Below are positions 1 to 8,827 of a stretch of DNA of 47,593 nucleotides, in pieces. Both the position numbers and the translations under genes were made by a program. This stretch comes from an uncultured Lachnospiraceae bacterium (GTDB lineage Bacteria; Bacillota; Clostridia; Lachnospirales; Lachnospiraceae). How positions within the stretch are numbered: position 1 is the stretch's first letter; every line of letters starts with the position of its first letter. The stretch is from assembly GCA_951800145.1 (NCBI GenBank), contig CATOJE010000024.1:1-47593 (forward strand), read 5' to 3'. A model generated the notes under the pieces. It was not told the DNA's origin. It saw nothing but the letters and a program-made list of their open reading frames with translations, and made no database searches.

Positions 1-229
1 ATCGGCAAGGCGGAGGAGGGAGGCGATGCGGTGGCATCGTTGACCGACGACAACGCAGTCCGATGGGAAATTAGGCAAGGAGGTTTGGCTGAATATAATA
101 CAGACAAGATACTAGTGTCTTGACTGGATTATATCTGGCAAAACTCCGCCGAATAATTTTTCATCGGCAAGGCTGTGGACAGTGACGAATGATCAGAGGT
201 GAAGTGTGCATAAGATGGAGGTAAAGAAT
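1..229. other. upstream region of ilvD, no gene assigned
   Basis: One frame is open from the window edge to a TGA at 121-123, so the tail of an upstream gene is possible, but its 40 codons match nothing I recognise. The 11-mer ATCGGCAAGGC occurs at 1-11 and 163-173. A short hairpin (GCCGA 148-152 with TCGGC 164-168) lies in the leader. TATAAT at 94-99 is the best -10 box, but its -35 (TTAGGC, 71-76) is poor. I see no T-box specifier or GGTGG antiterminator, although branched-chain genes are often controlled that way. Confidence 0.3.
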
Positions 230-1903
230 ATGAAAAGTGATAATGTGAGACAGGGGATGCAGCAGGCGCCCCACCGTTCCTTATTTAACGCCCTGGGTAT
301 GACCCAGGAGGAGATGAAGAAGCCTATGGTGGGGATCGTGAGCTCCTATAATGAGATCGTTCCTGGCCATATGAATCTGGATAAGATTGTGGAGGCAGTC
401 AAGCTGGGGGTGGCGATGGCAGGGGGAACGCCGGTGGTGTTTCCGGCCATTGCGGTTTGTGACGGCATCGCCATGGGCCACATCGGCATGAAGTATTCCC
501 TGGTTACCAGGGATTTGATTGCAGATTCCACGGAGTGTATGGCCCTGGCCCATCAGTTTGACGCGTTGGTGATGGTTCCCAACTGTGATAAGAATGTTCC
601 CGGGCTTTTGATGGCAGCGGCCAGGATTAATGTTCCCACGGTATTTGTCAGCGGCGGCCCTATGCTGGCCGGCCGGGTGAAGGGAGAGAAGAGGAGCTTA
701 TCCAGCATGTTTGAGGCAGTGGGCTCCTATGCGGCGGGCACCATGACGGAGGCGGATGTACAGGAGTTTGAGGATCATGTATGTCCCACCTGCGGATCCT
801 GCTCTGGCATGTATACGGCTAACAGCATGAACTGTCTGACAGAGGTTCTGGGCATGGGCCTTCAGGGGAACGGCACCATCCCGGCTGTGTATTCTGAGCG
901 GATCAAGCTGGCAAAGCACGCCGGCATGGCGGTGATGGAGATGTACCGGCAGAATATCCGCCCAAGAGACATTATGACCGAGGCGGCTTTTCGAAATGCT
1001 CTTACCATGGATATGGCCCTGGGCTGCTCTACCAACAGCATGCTTCATCTTCCGGCCATTGCCCATGAGGCGGGAGTGGATTTAAATCTGGATATTGCCA
1101 ATGAGATCAGCGCGAAAACGCCGAACCTGTGCCACCTGGCGCCTGCAGGCCCCACCTACATGGAGGATCTAAATGAGGCAGGCGGTATTTACGCAGTGAT
1201 GAAGGAGATCAGCAAGAAGGGGCTGCTGGATCTAAACTGCATCACGGTGACCGGAAGGACAGTAGGGGAGAATATCCAGAACGCGGTTAATAAAAACCCG
1301 GAGGTTATCCGCCCGGTGGAAAATCCCTACAGCCAGACCGGCGGCATTGCCATATTAAGAGGGAACCTGGCTCCGGACAGCGCAGTGGTGAAGCGATCGG
1401 CTGTGGTGGCTGAGATGTTAAAGCATGAAGGTCCAGCCAGAGTCTTTGACTGTGAGGAGGATGCTATCGAGGCCATCAAGGGAGGCCGGATTGTAGCCGG
1501 CGATGTGGTGGTAATCCGCTACGAGGGACCTAAGGGCGGCCCGGGTATGCGGGAGATGCTAAATCCCACCTCTGCCATCGCCGGGATGGGACTGGGAGCC
1601 TCCGTGGCGCTGATTACAGACGGACGGTTCTCCGGAGCCTCCAGAGGAGCCTCCATCGGACATTGCTCTCCGGAGGCAGCGGTAGGAGGCCCTATCGCCT
1701 TTGTGGAGGAGGGGGATATTATCTCCATTGATATTGATAATCATAAGCTGGAATTAAAGGTATCCGACCAGGAGCTGGCCGCCAGAAGGGCGAAATGGCA
1801 GCCCATGGCGCCCAAGGTGACGGAAGGGTATTTGACCAGGTATGCCGCCCTGGTAACCTCGGCGGATAAGGGCGCTGTACTCCAGGTTCCGGGGAAGCAT
1901 TAA
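230..1903 (+). CDS. ilvD: dihydroxy-acid dehydratase
   Basis: IlvD dehydrates 2,3-dihydroxy-isovalerate and 2,3-dihydroxy-3-methylvalerate to the 2-keto acids that precede valine, leucine and isoleucine; it is a cytosolic iron-sulfur enzyme. The N-terminus (KSDNVRQG...APHRSL) is the family signature, followed by the cluster motifs PNCDKNVPG and [18 protein letters not shown], and late in the protein [12 protein letters not shown] and [10 protein letters not shown]. The length of 557 aa is normal. I start at ATG 230 because GGAGGT at 217-222 is 7 bases upstream; the same frame also opens at GTG 206 and ATG 215. ilvB follows after 58 bases, so the two are probably co-transcribed. Confidence 0.95.
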   Translation: MKSDNVRQGMQQAPHRSLFNALGMTQEEMKKPMVGIVSSYNEIVPGHMNLDKIVEAVKLGVAMAGGTPVVFPAIAVCDGIAMGHIGMKYSLVTRDLIADSTECMALAHQFDALVMVPNCDKNVPGLLMAAARINVPTVFVSGGPMLAGRVKGEKRSLSSMFEAVGSYAAGTMTEADVQEFEDHVCPTCGSCSGMYTANSMNCLTEVLGMGLQGNGTIPAVYSERIKLAKHAGMAVMEMYRQNIRPRDIMTEAAFRNALTMDMALGCSTNSMLHLPAIAHEAGVDLNLDIANEISAKTPNLCHLAPAGPTYMEDLNEAGGIYAVMKEISKKGLLDLNCITVTGRTVGENIQNAVNKNPEVIRPVENPYSQTGGIAILRGNLAPDSAVVKRSAVVAEMLKHEGPARVFDCEEDAIEAIKGGRIVAGDVVVIRYEGPKGGPGMREMLNPTSAIAGMGLGASVALITDGRFSGASRGASIGHCSPEAAVGGPIAFVEEGDIISIDIDNHKLELKVSDQELAARRAKWQPMAPKVTEGYLTRYAALVTSADKGAVLQVPGKH

Positions 1904-1961
1904 GCTTTTCGGCAGCAGGGAGCGTAGAATTGCAGAAGAATAAAAGGAGAATTGTTCATTT

Positions 1962-3644
1962 ATGAGCCGATTAACAGGAGCAGAGATTGTAATTGAATGT
2001 TTAAAGGAGCAGGGGGTGGATACGGTATTTGGCTATCCCGGCGGATCCATCCTGAATATTTATGACGCATTATATAAGCATCAGGATGAAATTACCCATA
2101 TTTTAACCTCCCACGAGCAGGGCGCTTCCCATGCAGCGGACGGCTATGCCAGGGCGACCGGGAAGGTGGGGGTCTGCCTGGCCACCTCCGGCCCCGGGGC
2201 GACCAACCTGGTAACCGGCATAGCAACCGCCTACATGGATTCCATCCCTGTGGTGGCCATTACCTGTAATGTGGGAACCAGCCTTTTAGGCAAGGACAGC
2301 TTTCAGGAGGTGGATATCGCCGGTGTGACCATGCCCATCACCAAGTACAGCTTTATAGTAAAGGATGTGACAAGGCTGGCCCAGGTGATCCGCCGGGCGT
2401 TCGTTATCGCCCAGACCGGCCGTCCCGGCCCGGTGCTGGTGGATATCACCAAGGATGTAACCGCGGCGGAGTATGACTATGAGTATGAGGCTCCGGCTGC
2501 CATCGAGCGGCTTACGGACCGGATTACCGACGAGGTGATGGATAAGGCGGTGGAGATGATCCACAAGGCGAAGAAGCCCTTCATCTTTGTAGGCGGCGGC
2601 GCGGTGATCGCTAATGCGGCGGAGGAGCTCAGGGCCTTTGCTAAGAAGATTCAGGCGCCGGTGGCAGACAGCCTGATGGGGAAGGGGGCCTTTGACGGGA
2701 CCAATGAGCTTTATACCGGCATGGTGGGAATGCACGGCACCAAGACCTCGAACTTCGGCATAACTGAGTGCGATCTGCTGATTGTGGCCGGCGCCCGCTT
2801 CAGCGACCGGGTAACTGGGAATGCGTCTAAATTTGCTAAGAATGCAAAGATCCTCCAGTTTGATGTGGACCCGGCGGAGATCAATAAAAATATTAAGGTG
2901 GACCACTATGTGGTGGGCGATTTAAAGGTGATCCTGCGGAAGCTGAATACCCGCTTAGATCCCATCCACCATGACGAATGGGTGGCCCACATAGAGCGGA
3001 TGAAGGATATGTATCCCCTCCGCTACGATAAGACGGTGCTTACGGGCCCGTATATTATCGAGCAGATCTATGAGGCCACCAAGGGCGAGGCGCTGATTGT
3101 CACTGAGGTGGGCCAGCATCAGATGTGGGCGGCCCAGTATTATTCCTATAAGAATCCCAGGACACTCTTAACCTCCGGAGGCTTAGGCACCATGGGCTAC
3201 GGCCTGGGGGCTGCCATCGGGGCAAAGCTTGGCTGTAAGGACAAGACGGTAATCAATATCGCCGGCGACGGCTGCTTCCGCATGAATATGAATGAGATCG
3301 CCACCGCCACCCGCTATAATATCCCTATCATCCAGGTGGTGATCAATAATCATGTGCTGGGCATGGTGCGCCAGTGGCAGACGCTTTTTTACGGCAAGCG
3401 GTATTCCCAGACTGTGCTGAATGACTCCGTGGATTTCGTCAAGCTGGCGGAGGCCATGGGAGCCAAGGCTTACCGGGTGACCAAAAAGGAAGAGTTTATG
3501 CCGGCTTTAAAGGAGGCTATGGAGCTAAATGTCCCGGTTGTGATTGAGTGCCAGATTAACTGTGATGATAAGGTATTCCCCATGGTTCCGGCCGGGGCGC
3601 CTATCGAGGATGCATTTGACGATACGGACTTAAAGATCCAGTAA
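1962..3644 (+). CDS. ilvB: acetolactate synthase large (catalytic) subunit
   Basis: This thiamine-diphosphate enzyme condenses pyruvate with pyruvate or 2-ketobutyrate, the first common step of branched-chain amino-acid synthesis. The N-terminal domain has FGYPGGSILNIYDAL and the catalytic glutamate (Glu52, in SHEQGASHAADGYARA). The central domain is FAD-binding-like and the C-terminal domain has the ThDP/Mg motif GDGCFRMNMNEIATATRYN. The length of 560 aa is usual, and AAGGAG precedes the ATG. ilvN, the regulatory subunit that gives valine feedback and full activity, is not next to it and is nowhere in the window. The next gene belongs to serine synthesis and has its own promoter. Confidence 0.95.
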   Translation: MSRLTGAEIVIECLKEQGVDTVFGYPGGSILNIYDALYKHQDEITHILTSHEQGASHAADGYARATGKVGVCLATSGPGATNLVTGIATAYMDSIPVVAITCNVGTSLLGKDSFQEVDIAGVTMPITKYSFIVKDVTRLAQVIRRAFVIAQTGRPGPVLVDITKDVTAAEYDYEYEAPAAIERLTDRITDEVMDKAVEMIHKAKKPFIFVGGGAVIANAAEELRAFAKKIQAPVADSLMGKGAFDGTNELYTGMVGMHGTKTSNFGITECDLLIVAGARFSDRVTGNASKFAKNAKILQFDVDPAEINKNIKVDHYVVGDLKVILRKLNTRLDPIHHDEWVAHIERMKDMYPLRYDKTVLTGPYIIEQIYEATKGEALIVTEVGQHQMWAAQYYSYKNPRTLLTSGGLGTMGYGLGAAIGAKLGCKDKTVINIAGDGCFRMNMNEIATATRYNIPIIQVVINNHVLGMVRQWQTLFYGKRYSQTVLNDSVDFVKLAEAMGAKAYRVTKKEEFMPALKEAMELNVPVVIECQINCDDKVFPMVPAGAPIEDAFDDTDLKIQ

Positions 3645-3657
3645 TTCATATTTTAGC

Positions 3658-3686
3658 TTGACAAAGCATTAACAGATATATAGAAT
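3658..3686 (+). promoter_or_regulatory. promoter of serC
   Basis: TTGACA (3658-3663), a 17-base spacer and TAGAAT (3681-3686) make a near-consensus sigma-A promoter starting 14 bases after the ilvB stop. It separates serC-serA from the ilv genes. Confidence 0.75.
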
Positions 3687-3722
3687 AAATTGAAATCATG
3701 ATAGTTTTTAAGGAGGAGCAAT

Positions 3723-4808
3723 ATGAGCAGAGTATATAATTTCTCCGCAGGTCCGGCGGTCCTGCCAGAGGAGGTCTTAAGAGAGGCTGCAGCTGAGATG
3801 CTGGATTATCAGGGCACCGGGATGTCAGTGATGGAGATGAGCCACCGGTCGAAGGCGTTCCAGTCCATTATCGATGAGGCGGAAAAGGATTTGCGGGAAT
3901 TAATGAATATCCCGGATAATTATAAGGTGCTCTTTTTGCAGGGCGGCGCTTCCCAGCAGTTCGCCATGATTCCCATGAACCTGTTTAAGAACAAGGTGGG
4001 GGATTATATTATCACCGGGCAGTGGGCGAAGAAAGCATGGCAGGAGGCAAAGCTTTACGGCAAGGCAAATGCAGTGGCCTCCAGTGCAGACAAAACCTTC
4101 AGCTACATACCGGACTGCTCTGACCTTCCCATTGACGACGACGCAGATTATGTTTACATCTGCCAGAATAATACCATTTACGGAACCGTATATCATGAGC
4201 TTCCCAATACCAAGGGGAAGACCTTAGTTGCGGACGTTTCCTCCTGCTTTTTGTCAGAGCCCATTGACGTGACCAAGTATGGGGTGATCTACGGCGGCGT
4301 CCAGAAGAATGTAGGCCCTGCAGGCGTGGTGATCGTGATTATCCGGGAGGATTTGATCACCGAGGACGTGCTGCCCGGCACCCCCACCATGCTCCGCTAT
4401 AAGACCCACGCAGATGCCGGATCCCTGTATAATACCCCGCCCTGCTACGGCATTTATATCTGCGGCAAGGTATTTAAGTGGTTAAAGGCAAAGGGCGGCC
4501 TTAGCGCCATGAAGGAGTATAATGAGAAAAAGGCCAGGATCCTCTATGATTTCCTGGATTCCAGCAGGATGTTTAAGGGAACGGTGGAGAAGAAGGACCG
4601 CTCTCTGATGAATGTGCCCTTTGTCACCGGAGATGAGGAGCTGGATGCCTTATTTGTCAAGGAGTCTAAGGCAGCCGGCCTGGAGAATTTAAAGGGACAC
4701 CGCACCGTAGGCGGCATGCGCGCCAGCATTTATAATGCGATGCCCATGGAAGGCGTGGAGAAGCTGGTTGCGTTTATGAAGGAATTTGAAGAAAAATATG
4801 GGAAATAA
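3723..4808 (+). CDS. serC: phosphoserine aminotransferase
   Basis: SerC transaminates 3-phosphohydroxypyruvate to O-phosphoserine using PLP, the second step of serine synthesis. The N-terminal NFSAGPAVLPEEVL is diagnostic, QGGASQQFAMIPMN is the phosphate-cofactor region, and Lys195 in YGGVQKNVGPAG should be the PLP Schiff-base lysine. The C-terminal GHRTVGGMRASIYNAM binds substrate phosphate. The 361 aa are full length. A very strong AAGGAGG lies just before the ATG. serA starts 15 bases after the stop, so the two are clearly one operon. Confidence 0.96.
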   Translation: MSRVYNFSAGPAVLPEEVLREAAAEMLDYQGTGMSVMEMSHRSKAFQSIIDEAEKDLRELMNIPDNYKVLFLQGGASQQFAMIPMNLFKNKVGDYIITGQWAKKAWQEAKLYGKANAVASSADKTFSYIPDCSDLPIDDDADYVYICQNNTIYGTVYHELPNTKGKTLVADVSSCFLSEPIDVTKYGVIYGGVQKNVGPAGVVIVIIREDLITEDVLPGTPTMLRYKTHADAGSLYNTPPCYGIYICGKVFKWLKAKGGLSAMKEYNEKKARILYDFLDSSRMFKGTVEKKDRSLMNVPFVTGDEELDALFVKESKAAGLENLKGHRTVGGMRASIYNAMPMEGVEKLVAFMKEFEEKYGK

Positions 4809-4823
4809 TCGGGGGGAACGGAA

Positions 4824-5984
4824 ATGAAATTACATTGCTTAAATCCTATTTCCAAGTATGGAATGGCATTGCTCACGGGTCAGTATCAGGTGACAGAGAA
4901 CCGGGATGAGGCGGAGGGAATCTTAGTCCGCAGCGCTTCCATGCATGAGATGGAGCTTTCCAGCTCTCTCCTTGCAGTGGCAAGAGCCGGGGCCGGGGTG
5001 AATAACATCCCTCTGGACACCTGCGCGGAGGCAGGCGTGGTGGTATTTAACACGCCGGGGGCCAATGCCAATGGAGTGAAGGAGCTGGTGCTGGCCGGAC
5101 TTTTATTAGCGTCCCGTGATATCGCCGGCGGCATGAAGTGGTGCCAGGATAATAAAGAGGATGAGAACATCGCCAAGTCGGTGGAGAAGAGCAAGAAGGC
5201 ATTCGCCGGACATGAGATCAAGGGAAAGAAGCTGGGTGTTATCGGCCTTGGGGCCATCGGCGCGGAGGTGGCGAACGCGGCGGCTGCCCTTGGGATGGAG
5301 GTCTATGGATATGATCCCTTTATCTCAGTAAATGCGGCCTGGATGCTTTCCATGGATGTAAAGCACATCACCTCTGTGGACAGCATTTATAAGGAGTGCG
5401 ATTACATCACTATACATGTGCCTCTGATGGATTCCACCAAGAAGATGATTAATAAAGAAATCCTGAGTACTATGAAGGACGGTGTGGTGGTATTAAACTT
5501 TGCCAGGGATCTGCTGGTGGACGACGACGCCATGGCTGAGGCTCTGGAGTCCGGCAAGGTACACCGCTATGTAACGGATTTCCCCAACCCGAAATCAGTG
5601 GCCATGAAGAACGTGATTGCTATCCCTCACCTGGGGGCGTCCACGGAGGAGTCGGAGGATAACTGCGCGGTGATGGCAGTGAAGGAAATGATGAATTACC
5701 TGGAGAATGGAAATATTAAGCATTCGGTGAATTATCCTTCCTGTGATATGGGGATTTGCTCCACAGCCAGCCGGGTGGCTGTGATGCACCGGAATATCCC
5801 GAAGATGATCGGACAGATCACCGGCATTCTGGCGGAGCAGGGGATCAATATTTCCGATATGACTAATAAGAGCCGGGATAAATATGCCTATACCTTGCTG
5901 GATTTAGAGAGCAAGGCAGAGGAGGATACGATTCAGAAATTAAGAGAGATTAAAGGGGTGCTGCGTGTCCGGGTGATCAAATAG
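4824..5984 (+). CDS. serA: D-3-phosphoglycerate dehydrogenase
   Basis: SerA oxidises 3-phosphoglycerate to 3-phosphohydroxypyruvate with NAD, the committed step of serine synthesis. The NAD-binding loop is GVIGLGAIGAEVANAAAALG (about residues 138-157). NFARDLLVDDDAM carries the active-site Arg and IPHLGASTEESEDN the catalytic His. The C-terminal 60-65 residues (IPKMIGQITGILAEQGINI...) form an ACT domain, which in many homologues senses serine. The length of 386 aa matches the short clostridial form with a single ACT domain. A good hairpin terminator follows. Confidence 0.95.
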   Translation: MKLHCLNPISKYGMALLTGQYQVTENRDEAEGILVRSASMHEMELSSSLLAVARAGAGVNNIPLDTCAEAGVVVFNTPGANANGVKELVLAGLLLASRDIAGGMKWCQDNKEDENIAKSVEKSKKAFAGHEIKGKKLGVIGLGAIGAEVANAAAALGMEVYGYDPFISVNAAWMLSMDVKHITSVDSIYKECDYITIHVPLMDSTKKMINKEILSTMKDGVVVLNFARDLLVDDDAMAEALESGKVHRYVTDFPNPKSVAMKNVIAIPHLGASTEESEDNCAVMAVKEMMNYLENGNIKHSVNYPSCDMGICSTASRVAVMHRNIPKMIGQITGILAEQGINISDMTNKSRDKYAYTLLDLESKAEEDTIQKLREIKGVLRVRVIK

Positions 5985-6025
5985 CTTTAGGCTTGATCCC
6001 TTGGGGCAGTGCCGGGTATTATCAG

Positions 6026-6063
6026 AAGGGATGCAGGATGGCTATGGGTTGCATCCCTTTTCT
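6026..6063 (+). terminator. rho-independent terminator after serA
   Basis: AAGGGATGCA (6026-6035) pairs with TGCATCCCTT (6050-6059), followed by a T-rich run. It lies 40 bases after the serA stop and before element A, so DUF1015 expression may need readthrough or its own start. Confidence 0.75.
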
Positions 6064-6094
6064 GCATTTGTCTAGGATCTGGACACGAATGTTA

Positions 6095-6139
6095 GTAACA
6101 GTTCAGACGGGCAAGAAGATGCCCCGTCTGAACTGTTAC
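6095..6139. repeat. MITE-like palindrome, copy A (45 bp)
   Basis: GTAACAGTTCAGACGGG (6095-6111) and its exact reverse complement (6123-6139) form perfect 17-bp terminal inverted repeats around an 11-base loop. The octamer GAATGTTA flanks both sides (6087-6094 and 6140-6147), as expected of a target-site duplication. Read on the minus strand it equals the first part of copy B fused to its last part, so it looks like an internally deleted B. It ends 41 bases before the DUF1015 ATG. Confidence 0.8.
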
Positions 6140-6180
6140 GAATGTTAAGAGACATCAGGAGATATAAGGAGGAATGTAAG

Positions 6181-7419
6181 ATGGCAGTTGTGAAGCCTTT
6201 TCTGGCGGTAAGGCCGGTGAGGGAGTGTGCAGCCCAGGTGGGCGCCCTTCCCTATGATGTGTATAATCGGGAGGAAGCCTGTGAGGCGGTTAAGGGGAAT
6301 CCTCTGTCCTTTTTAAACATTGATCGGGCGGAGACCCAGTTTCCAGAGGATGTGGACATGTACGCTCCATGCGTATACGAGAAGGCGAAGGAGCTTTTGG
6401 AGGCCAGGATGGGGGACGGCACCTTTCTCCAGGATGAGACGCCATGCTACTATGTGTATCAGCTGACCATGGACGGGAGAAGCCAGACCGGTATTGTGGC
6501 CTGCAGTGCAGTGGATGATTATGTAAATCAGGTGGTAAAGAAGCATGAGAACACTAGGGAGGAGAAGGAGCAGGACCGGATCCGCCATGTGGATGTGACC
6601 GATGCCCAGACCGGGCCCATATTCCTGGCCTACCGGTCGGTGGAGCGGCTGGACCGGCTGGTGCATGGAGTGTGCCTGGGGGAGTCTATATATGATTTTA
6701 TTTCAGAAGATGGGATCGGGCATAAGGTCTGGAAGGTGGCGGCCCCAGGGCTGGTGGCAGAGATCGGGGAATGCTTTCGGAAGGTTCCTGCCACCTATAT
6801 CGCAGACGGCCACCATCGGGCGGCATCTGCGGTGAAGGTGGGGCTGAAGCGGCGGGAGGAGCACCCGGATTATACAGGGGAGGAGGAGTTTAACTTCTTT
6901 TTATCCGTGCTGTTTCCAGATGACCAGCTGATGATCCTGCCCTATAACCGGGTGGTAAAGGATCTAAACGGGCTGACGGAGGAGGAATTTTTATCTCGAA
7001 TCGGGGAATCCTTTCAGGTAGAGGCCTTAGGAACCATTCCCCACGGGCCAGAGAAAAAGGGAAGCTTCGGGATGTTTTTGGGGGGGAGGTGGTATGGCCT
7101 GAAAGCAAAGCCGGAGATTTTAAATGACGATCCGGTGAAGGGGCTGGATGTGTCCCTGCTACAGGATTACCTTTTAGGCCCGGTGCTTGGCATCGGGGAT
7201 CCAAGGACCGATAGAAGGATTGATTTTATCGGCGGAATCCGGGGCTTAAGGGAGCTGGAGCGGCGGGTAAGGGAGGACATGGCGGTGGCCTTTTCCATGT
7301 ATCCTACCTCCATCGGCGAGCTTTTTGCTGTGGCGGATGCGGGGCTCTTAATGCCGCCGAAATCCACCTGGTTTGAGCCCAAGCTGCGGAGCGGGCTGTT
7401 TATCCATAAGCTGGGGTAA
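6181..7419 (+). CDS. DUF1015 family protein
   Basis: This 412-aa protein belongs to the DUF1015 (PF06245) family, whose biochemical role I cannot state. It has the family hallmark YIADGHHRAASA (residues 207-218), which resembles the nucleotide-binding signature of ParB/sulfiredoxin-like proteins, including archaeal free-serine kinases. The frame opens at 6142, but ATG 6181 with AGGAGGAATG upstream is the better start. It follows serC-serA, an association seen in many clostridia, and no phosphoserine phosphatase gene is in the window, so a role in phosphoserine or serine metabolism is a reasonable inference. Element A lies in its leader. Confidence 0.85.
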   Translation: MAVVKPFLAVRPVRECAAQVGALPYDVYNREEACEAVKGNPLSFLNIDRAETQFPEDVDMYAPCVYEKAKELLEARMGDGTFLQDETPCYYVYQLTMDGRSQTGIVACSAVDDYVNQVVKKHENTREEKEQDRIRHVDVTDAQTGPIFLAYRSVERLDRLVHGVCLGESIYDFISEDGIGHKVWKVAAPGLVAEIGECFRKVPATYIADGHHRAASAVKVGLKRREEHPDYTGEEEFNFFLSVLFPDDQLMILPYNRVVKDLNGLTEEEFLSRIGESFQVEALGTIPHGPEKKGSFGMFLGGRWYGLKAKPEILNDDPVKGLDVSLLQDYLLGPVLGIGDPRTDRRIDFIGGIRGLRELERRVREDMAVAFSMYPTSIGELFAVADAGLLMPPKSTWFEPKLRSGLFIHKLG

Positions 7420-7487
7420 CCGGCCTTGCTGTGAAGGGCCGGACAGGAACTGTAACCCAATCATTGCAGAGATCAGGATGAAAATAT

Positions 7488-8525
7488 ATGTATGAATACA
7501 CATGGTATCAATGGGTGCTGTTTTTCTTTTGCTACTGCTTTTTTGGCTGGATTTTTGAATCCACCTATGTGTCCTTAAAGACAAGGCGCTTAGTCAACCG
7601 GGGCTTTCTCCGGCTTCCTATGCTGCCCCTTTATGGCACTGGGGCGGTGATGATGCTGTTCGTCTCCCTGCCGGTGAAGGATCATCTGGCTTTGGTGTAC
7701 CTCTTTGGAGTGGGAGCTGCCACGGCCCTGGAATATGTAACCGGATGGGGGATGGAAAGGCTGTTTAAGATGAAATACTGGGATTACAGCAGCCAGCGAT
7801 TTCAGTTCAAGGGCTATATCTGCCTAAGCTCCTCCATCGCCTGGGGCTTTTTGACCATCCTTCTCACGGAGGTGATTCACAAGCCCATCCAGGAGCTGGT
7901 GCTTTGCATCCCTCCGGCGCCGGCCATGGTGCTGGTGAGCCTGGTGGGAACGGTCTTTCTGGCCGACGTGATAGAATCCACCAAATCCGCCCTGGATCTG
8001 GGACGGGCCCTGGAAGCCATGTCCGGAGTGCGGGCAGATCTGGAGGAGATGCAGGTGCAGCTTGCCCTGCTGAAAAGTGAGCTAAAGGAGCATGCCCAGG
8101 AGCAGCTTGCCTTAGCCCAGAAGGAAGTCAGACAGCGGAAGGCTGTACTCCGGGAGGAGGCAGCCGCCAGGATGAACGGTGTGCGGGAAAGCACGGTTAT
8201 CTCCATGGCGGAAGCTACCGCAGCCAGGGCTGCCCGGCTGAAGGGAGAGATCCAGGCAGAGGCAAGGAAAAAGATGGAGGAGCTTCGGGAAAGCACAGCA
8301 GAGTACCTGGAGGAGCACAGCCTGGAGCGCTTTGAGCGGATCGCCAGCTTTTCAGAGCGGATGGAAGCTCTCAAGGAGTCCAACCGGGAATGGAGAGAGA
8401 GGATATCCGGGCTTCAGCGGTTTTATTTTAGGGGAATCCTGAAGGGAAACCGGGTGACTGTGCCTGAAAAGTACCGGGAGGCGCTGAAGGAATTCTTAGA
8501 GGAGCTGGAGAAAATCCGGAAATAA
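7488..8525 (+). CDS. CmpB-like membrane protein (putative ABC transporter permease family) with long coiled coil
   Basis: The first 160 residues hold four to five hydrophobic segments: WVLFFFCYCFFGWIFES, GTGAVMMLFVSLP, LALVYLFGVGAATALEYVTGW, and two later ones. FGW.FES, PLYG and the YWDYS motif fit the PF06541 'putative ABC transporter permease' (CmpB) family. Residues about 180-335 are charged and heptad-like (LEEMQVQLALLKSELKEHAQ, EARKKMEELRESTAEYLEE), predicting a cytoplasmic coiled coil. No ATPase gene is adjacent, so transport is unproven. The Shine-Dalgarno site is weak (AGGATG). Transcription probably stops at the hairpin at 8538-8565. Confidence 0.75.
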   Translation: MYEYTWYQWVLFFFCYCFFGWIFESTYVSLKTRRLVNRGFLRLPMLPLYGTGAVMMLFVSLPVKDHLALVYLFGVGAATALEYVTGWGMERLFKMKYWDYSSQRFQFKGYICLSSSIAWGFLTILLTEVIHKPIQELVLCIPPAPAMVLVSLVGTVFLADVIESTKSALDLGRALEAMSGVRADLEEMQVQLALLKSELKEHAQEQLALAQKEVRQRKAVLREEAAARMNGVRESTVISMAEATAARAARLKGEIQAEARKKMEELRESTAEYLEEHSLERFERIASFSERMEALKESNREWRERISGLQRFYFRGILKGNRVTVPEKYREALKEFLEELEKIRK

Positions 8526-8537
8526 ATAATTAAAATA

Positions 8538-8565
8538 AATACACCGGCAAATGCCGGTGTATTTT
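8538..8565 (+). terminator. terminator-like hairpin before RNA-element copy 1
   Basis: AATACACCGGCA (8538-8549) pairs with TGCCGGTGTATT (8552-8563) and runs into TTTT. It ends the 7488 gene and directly abuts copy 1 of the tandem element. Confidence 0.7.
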
Positions 8566-8566
8566 G

Positions 8567-8793
8567 GGAATGGTAGGTATAAATAAGAAAATGTTTAGGG
8601 GGCCGGATAGCTCTCGCCATCCGGTATGAGTATGAAAAAGCTTTTCGAAGCAGTTACCCGTTTGAGTAACTGGTTTTAGTATAAGGGGTAAATGTGTACG
8701 AAGTATGACGGCACAATTTAAAATTTATAAAATCTCTAAAGAAATTCTTACCAAAATACTTAGAATCGATAAAACGGCCTTTCCAAACCATTC
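8567..8793 (+). ncRNA. structured RNA-like element, tandem copy 1
   Basis: About 227 nt without a reading frame. It shares ordered blocks with copy 2: GGAATGGTAGGTA (8567-8579), AGAAAATGT (8586-8594), a G-run plus hairpin CCGGAT/ATCCGG (8603-8624), GTATGAGTATGAAAAAGC (8624-8641), and TAGTATAAGGGGTAA (8677-8691). It ends GCCTTTCCAAACCATTC. The first GAATGGT can pair with the last ACCATTC (8787-8793), closing the molecule. Additional hairpins are GCTT/AAGC at 8640-8651 and CAGTTAC/GTAACTG at 8651-8672. I do not recognise the class; raiA and other large Firmicute RNAs should be tested. Strand is inferred from the flanking terminators. Confidence 0.6.
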
Positions 8794-8797
8794 ATTA

Positions 8798-8825
8798 AAA
8801 AACCGCCGGTTTACCGGCGGTTTTT
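8798..8825 (+). terminator. terminator hairpin between the two RNA-element copies
   Basis: AAAAACCGCCGGT (8798-8810) and ACCGGCGGTTTTT (8813-8825) form a perfect 13-bp stem with a two-base loop and a T tail. It directly follows copy 1 and directly precedes copy 2, mirroring the hairpin at 8538-8565. Confidence 0.75.
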
Positions 8826-8827
8826 CA

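Noticed and set aside
1..205. T-box leader for ilvD
   Set aside because: The conserved T-box antiterminator sequence and a clear specifier loop are not visible in the part of the leader inside the window.
7420..7455. GGCC-rich hairpin and AACTGTAAC after DUF1015 as a seventh MITE copy
   Set aside because: The outer ends are not inverted repeats of each other and no flanking duplication is present.
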